The notes under the pieces: model-generated
Database searches by the model: none
Told to the model about the DNA's origin: nothing
What the model saw: only the letters and a program-made list of their open reading frames with translations
Source: Thermoflexales bacterium
GTDB taxonomy: Bacteria > Chloroflexota > Anaerolineae > J036 > Brachytrichaceae
Direction of reading: 5' to 3'
Length of the DNA stretch: 9,173 nucleotides
Assembly: GCA_017998555.1 (NCBI GenBank)
Contig: JAGOCU010000061.1
Coordinates: 1 to 9,173, forward strand
Translations under genes and position numbers: made by a program
Part shown: positions 5,898-9,173 of the stretch, piece after piece
How the letters are laid out: each line of letters opens with the position of its first letter
Position numbering within the stretch: position 1 is the first letter of the stretch

Positions 5898-6935
5898 TCA
5901 CGGCTTCGGCGTCGCGGTTGGCGACGGACCGATCAGCGACTTGGGATCGAGGATGAAATTCTGGCCGGCCGGCAAAACAATCGTGTTGATCGTCGGCGCG
6001 AGCTTTTCGATGTAGCGAAAGGTCAACAGGCTCGGATTATCCTTGAGCGCTTCCGAAACCAGCTTCAGGGATTCGGCTTCGGCCCTTGCCTGCACCACCT
6101 GCGATTCGGCGTTGCCCTTGGCCCGCGTGATCGCCGCATCGGCTTCGCCCTGGGCCTTGACCCGTACCCGCGAAGCCTCCTGTTCCTCTTGCAACACGAG
6201 GAATTTCGCCTTTTCCGCGTTCTGTTGGGCGATCTGCTTCTCCTCAATGCTCTTCGCATACTCAGGCGAAAACGCCACATTGCGAAGCAGCAGCGCCGTC
6301 AGCCGGATGCCGTCCTTGCCGAATTGCGTTCGGAGTTCCTCGGAGATACGACTCTGCAGTTCCGCCCGTTTGGTGCTGTAGACCTCTTCGACCTTGTACT
6401 GCGAGATGATGTTGTAGACAATGCTGCGCGATTGCGGCCGGACGAAGTCCTGCTCATAACGCTTCTGCCACTTGATATACAGATCGGTGACCTTGTCCTC
6501 GTCGACCTGATATTGCACGGTCGCGTCTACAAAGACTTCCTGCCCGTCGGACGTGCGGGCCGTCACCGAGTCGTCGCCTTTCACCGCTCCCTCGTTGGAC
6601 GTGCGTGACATGGTGTAGGCTGCCTGGGCGATCGAGAGACGCTCGATCCGCTCTACGAAGGGGACGATGAACTGAAGCCCGGGTTTCAGCGCGCCGCCGC
6701 GATATCCAGTTGGGCTGAGCGGACTCAGCACGATGGCGCGTTCCTGGGGCTGGATGAAGACAAGGCCGGCCGCCGACACATTCAGTCCTATGCCGATCAA
6801 GAGCAACAAGCCGATCAAGGTCGCGGAGTACTTTGTATTTACCCCTCGCGCGCGCTGGGTGTAGACGAAAAAGATATACGCCCCGAGCGCGAGCAGGGCG
6901 GCGATGCCGAGGGTGCCGATAAATTCAAAGTTCAT
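5898..6935 (-). CDS. SPFH/prohibitin-like (HflC/K-type) membrane protein
   Basis: A 345-residue SPFH (band 7) protein. Proteins of this family build large rings or cages on membranes and often control membrane proteases. There are two hydrophobic segments at about 7-25 and 38-61, separated by a basic loop (RARGVNTKYS). The SPFH domain runs from about 58 to 235 (VFIQPQERAIVLSPL, LKPGLQFIVPFVERIERL, SVTARTSDGQEVFVDATVQYQV), followed by an Ala/Glu/Arg-rich coiled coil (about 228-298) and a C-terminal strand region. The last residues, IGPSPTATPKP, are a Pro/Thr tail like the linkers of exported Chloroflexota proteins. By the positive-inside rule the short loop is cytoplasmic, which would put the SPFH domain outside, as in HflK/HflC. 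No cysteine is present. The ATG shares ATGA with the stop of the upstream peptidase gene and has no clear Shine-Dalgarno, so translation is likely coupled. Confidence 0.92.
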   Translation of the reverse strand: MNFEFIGTLGIAALLALGAYIFFVYTQRARGVNTKYSATLIGLLLLIGIGLNVSAAGLVFIQPQERAIVLSPLSPTGYRGGALKPGLQFIVPFVERIERLSIAQAAYTMSRTSNEGAVKGDDSVTARTSDGQEVFVDATVQYQVDEDKVTDLYIKWQKRYEQDFVRPQSRSIVYNIISQYKVEEVYSTKRAELQSRISEELRTQFGKDGIRLTALLLRNVAFSPEYAKSIEEKQIAQQNAEKAKFLVLQEEQEASRVRVKAQGEADAAITRAKGNAESQVVQARAEAESLKLVSEALKDNPSLLTFRYIEKLAPTINTIVLPAGQNFILDPKSLIGPSPTATPKP

Positions 6936-9040
6936 GGTTGAGTGATCGAGAGACGGTAACTGCCTGGTTCCGTGGTGACGAGGGTGGTGGCCGATACGGC
7001 CAGCACGCCCCGCTTGGCCTGCCCGGCCCGGCCGAGATCCAGCTTGAGCGAGCCGGCGTTGTTGTCCAGCGGCATGCGCTTGACATTGACCGTCCCGTCG
7101 TTGTTGTAGGTGATGAGCTGGACTTGCCAGGTCTGGGGCACGAGCGTCGTGACGCGGATGAACCCCTCCGCCTGCCAGTCGCCGGGCTGGCTGACATCGT
7201 CCTTGAAGCCCAGCTCTGGCACTTCGATGTTGTCAATGGCCAGGCCATCACGATTGACGCCCGCGTCGGTAATGAGCTCCCAGCGTATCAGGATCTTCTT
7301 GCCGGAATACGCGCTCAGATCAACGCTTTCATTGATCCAGCGCGGATCCTTTGTGCCGCCGGACGGACCGGTATAGCCGCAGCCCAGATTGGCCCCGGAC
7401 GGATTGCTCGTGACGCAGGTTGGGGTCTTGAGGATCTTCCAGGTCGCGCCATTGTCGGTCGAAGCGCTGACATAGCCGTAGTCCCAGTCTTTCTCCATCC
7501 GATACCAGGCCCGGTACTTGAGGGTCGCCTTGAGGATCTTGGTCAGGTCGAACTCGCGCGTCAATCGCGGGTTGCTCTGGTCGGCGCGATTGGAATACCA
7601 ATACGTCCCGTCCGCATCCGTGGTTGGGATGAGTGGCACGGTGTTGGATCCTTCGAAGTTGATCGTCAGTGGCGCGTCGCCGGTCAATTCAAGATACTGC
7701 GTGCCAAACTGATTGACCTGTTCCGATTCCTCATACGGATAGTCGGCCCGTTTGAGGCTGCCATTCTGGGTCATCGGCGGCACATCGATTGACTTATACG
7801 AAAACCGGGTCCCGCCATCGGCCTTGGTCTTGCCCAGGTAATTGGCCGCCGCAAAGTCGGCAAAAAACTCCGCAAAGGCATAGGGCTTGCCCGTGTCGGG
7901 ATTGAAAAAGCCATTCTCGGCCAGCACCTTCATGAACGCCTGCGGACTGCGCTCGCGGGTCTGGGCCAGCTTCCTGGTCAAGGCTTCCCCCGCGCGATCA
8001 TACAGAAATGACCAGAACAGATAGCCCCCGCCGTAGTGGGCGCTGTTTTCGCCGGCGCTGCTCTCGGACCAGGTGTTGAGCTGGGTGTCCGGCTGACTCG
8101 CGAACGAGAAGACCGTTTCGATCTCCGGGTATCCATTCAAGCGCTCGGCGAGTTGAGATGCCCCCTCTTCAAGCCACAGCGACGGGCCGGTTGTCGCGTT
8201 GTGGCTGATCATGTGCTGAAACTCGTGCGCGAGCGTGCTCATGTAGGTGTCGCTGCCGGGGTTTGCGCCGTTATAGCCGGGCGCGGCGTGCACAACGAAC
8301 ATCTCGGCTTCGTTTGAGTCGCTGCGGACAGCCCGGGTGAACCCGTCGGGCGATGAGAAGTAACCCCCGACCGTTTTGCCGATCCCGGCTGCGTGGACGA
8401 TATACAGGTGTCGGTCGCAATCGACCCCCGGGCTCGCCTCTGTGCCGAAGAAGGCCCGGTTGGTCGGGATGATCTTTTGGTCAAACGTGTCGGCTGCCTT
8501 GCGCAACTTTGTGTCGTCGATCTTGACCTGGGTTGAACCGGACTGCACCCACATGTAGACGTTGGGGGTCTTGTACCGCAGTTCAGCCTTGATGGCGAAC
8601 TGAGTGTTGTCATCCTGATTGCTCAGCGTGAAGGACCGTGTCGCGCCGACCTCATATCCCTTCGACTCCGTGGGGCAGGCCCGGCCTGTTTGGGCCGCAT
8701 CCACCCCCTTGAATCGCACCGCAATGGCGGGCAGGTCTTCAGGCGGAAGCGGTGTGTTGACCGCCGCGTCGAGCGAAGCCTGGTCTCCGGCTTTGGTCAG
8801 CGGGGGCAGGGGGGTGCGGTCAAGCGCGCGCGGGGTCGCGGTCGGCGCCGTGGAGGCGCGTGTCGCGGTTGGGCGGGGTCCGATCGGGCTCGGAAAGCCC
8901 GGCGCAACCGTCGGGTTGATCTGTCCGGAGTCGCTCTGCGACAGCAGATACGCCAACGCGCCTCCGCCACCGACGCAGCTCAGGCACAAGCAGGCGACGA
9001 GCACACCGATCAGGATTAGGAGCCAAGTGTTCTGTTTCAT
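6932..9040 (-). CDS. Exported HExxH metallopeptidase with immune-inhibitor-A-like domain
   Basis: A 702-residue exported zinc peptidase. Residues 5-33 are an N-terminal hydrophobic segment with LVAC at 14-17, a possible lipobox, and CLSC at 19-22. A Pro/Thr-rich linker (about 42-80, PTATP-like) follows. The catalytic domain spans about 105-400: LAHEFQHMISH has zinc ligands His272 and His276 with catalytic Glu273, and WLEEGAS (289-295) supplies the likely third ligand, Glu292. This arrangement resembles M30 hyicolysin-type and M6-type peptidases. AHYGGGYLFWSFLYDRAG (334-351) continues the fold. Residues about 440-610 form a beta domain like that of immune inhibitor A (YGYVSASTDNGATWKIL, SAYSGKKILIRWELITD, GLAIDNIEV). 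A further beta module (about 620-702) ends the protein. Outside the anchor there are only four cysteines (122, 208, 542, 554), suiting two disulfides. It is first in an operon with the SPFH gene. The natural substrate is unknown. Confidence 0.88.
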   Translation of the reverse strand: MKQNTWLLILIGVLVACLCLSCVGGGGALAYLLSQSDSGQINPTVAPGFPSPIGPRPTATRASTAPTATPRALDRTPLPPLTKAGDQASLDAAVNTPLPPEDLPAIAVRFKGVDAAQTGRACPTESKGYEVGATRSFTLSNQDDNTQFAIKAELRYKTPNVYMWVQSGSTQVKIDDTKLRKAADTFDQKIIPTNRAFFGTEASPGVDCDRHLYIVHAAGIGKTVGGYFSSPDGFTRAVRSDSNEAEMFVVHAAPGYNGANPGSDTYMSTLAHEFQHMISHNATTGPSLWLEEGASQLAERLNGYPEIETVFSFASQPDTQLNTWSESSAGENSAHYGGGYLFWSFLYDRAGEALTRKLAQTRERSPQAFMKVLAENGFFNPDTGKPYAFAEFFADFAAANYLGKTKADGGTRFSYKSIDVPPMTQNGSLKRADYPYEESEQVNQFGTQYLELTGDAPLTINFEGSNTVPLIPTTDADGTYWYSNRADQSNPRLTREFDLTKILKATLKYRAWYRMEKDWDYGYVSASTDNGATWKILKTPTCVTSNPSGANLGCGYTGPSGGTKDPRWINESVDLSAYSGKKILIRWELITDAGVNRDGLAIDNIEVPELGFKDDVSQPGDWQAEGFIRVTTLVPQTWQVQLITYNNDGTVNVKRMPLDNNAGSLKLDLGRAGQAKRGVLAVSATTLVTTEPGSYRLSITQP

Positions 9041-9056
9041 GGGGCTTGAAAACGTG

Positions 9057-9062
9057 ATTATC
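9057..9062 (-). promoter_or_regulatory. Candidate -10 box for the peptidase-SPFH operon
   Basis: GATAAT on the minus strand (5 of 6 to consensus) lies 16 nt before the peptidase ATG, predicting a leader of about 9 nt without a Shine-Dalgarno. No clear -35 is present. Alternatively the gene may be cotranscribed with the gene ending at 9117, whose stop is 76 nt from this ATG. Confidence 0.4.
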
Positions 9063-9116
9063 GCTCATCCTCTTGCCCAAGCCTGAGAAGCGCCTGACGT
9101 TCATCACGTTGCTTCG

Positions 9117-9173
9117 CTAAACAACGAACTCCTCGCGGTATTGCTGCATCCTGGTTGCCAGCTTGTCTCGCAG
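9117..9173 (-). CDS. C-terminal end of an unidentified protein (runs off the right edge)
   Basis: Reading in from the right edge on the minus strand gives 18 codons, LRDKLATRMQQYREEFVV, then TAG at 9119-9117. The residue composition (amphipathic, Arg/Glu/Gln-rich helix) looks like a normal protein tail, and the gap to the next gene is 76 nt, a usual spacing. It vaguely recalls the last helix of PurE-type proteins (LR-x-KL ... YR-x-E), but 18 residues cannot support a name. The frame could also be open by chance. Confidence 0.4.
   Translation of the reverse strand: MRDKLATRMQQYREEFVV

Noticed and set aside
8619..9107. Overlapping frames on both strands around the peptidase N-terminus
   Set aside because: They are shadows of the low-complexity Pro/Thr linker and anchor. 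A possible earlier ATG at 9068 is out of frame with the peptidase.

Overview
This 9.2 kb, GC-rich window looks like an ordinary chromosomal stretch of a Chloroflexota bacterium (Anaerolineae-like; inferred, not proven). The main hints are the Pro/Thr linkers of the PTATP type in exported proteins, the immune-inhibitor-A-like domain on a secreted peptidase, and -10 boxes placed almost on top of start codons. No mobile element, CRISPR array, rRNA or tRNA was seen. Most of the window is coding, mainly on the minus strand.

Layout, left to right. (1) Minus strand, 1-2175: a glycerol-3-phosphate dehydrogenase (glpD) whose stop codon overlaps the start of a xylose isomerase (xylA) that runs off the left edge, forming a two-gene carbon-catabolism operon. 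(2) A 32-bp divergent gap with a -10 box for each direction. (3) Plus strand, 2208-3443: an MFS transporter whose last 53 bases overlap, tail to tail, an ATP-grasp ligase on the minus strand. (4) Minus strand, 3391-5482: an M24 Xaa-Pro-type aminopeptidase followed, with an 8-nt overlap, by the uncharacterised ATP-grasp protein. (5) 5483-5624: a 142-bp divergent regulatory region holding a 20-bp near-perfect palindrome. (6) Plus strand, 5625-5843: a small YtxH-like membrane protein, ended by a perfect 20-bp-stem hairpin shared with the convergent gene. (7) Minus strand, 5898-9040: a membrane-anchored or lipoprotein HExxH metallopeptidase whose stop overlaps the start of an SPFH/prohibitin-like membrane protein (ATGA). 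(8) At the right edge, the last 18 codons of another minus-strand gene.

The strongest candidate for something undescribed is the peptidase-SPFH pair. The peptidase is clearly exported, and charge distribution plus a C-terminal PTATP tail suggest that the SPFH domain also lies outside the cytoplasm. That would make a protease/SPFH scaffold pair analogous to, but not homologous with, FtsH-HflKC. The M24 peptidase plus ATP-grasp operon is a second pair worth checking, because one partner hydrolyses peptide bonds and the other has the fold of an amide- or peptide-bond-forming ligase.
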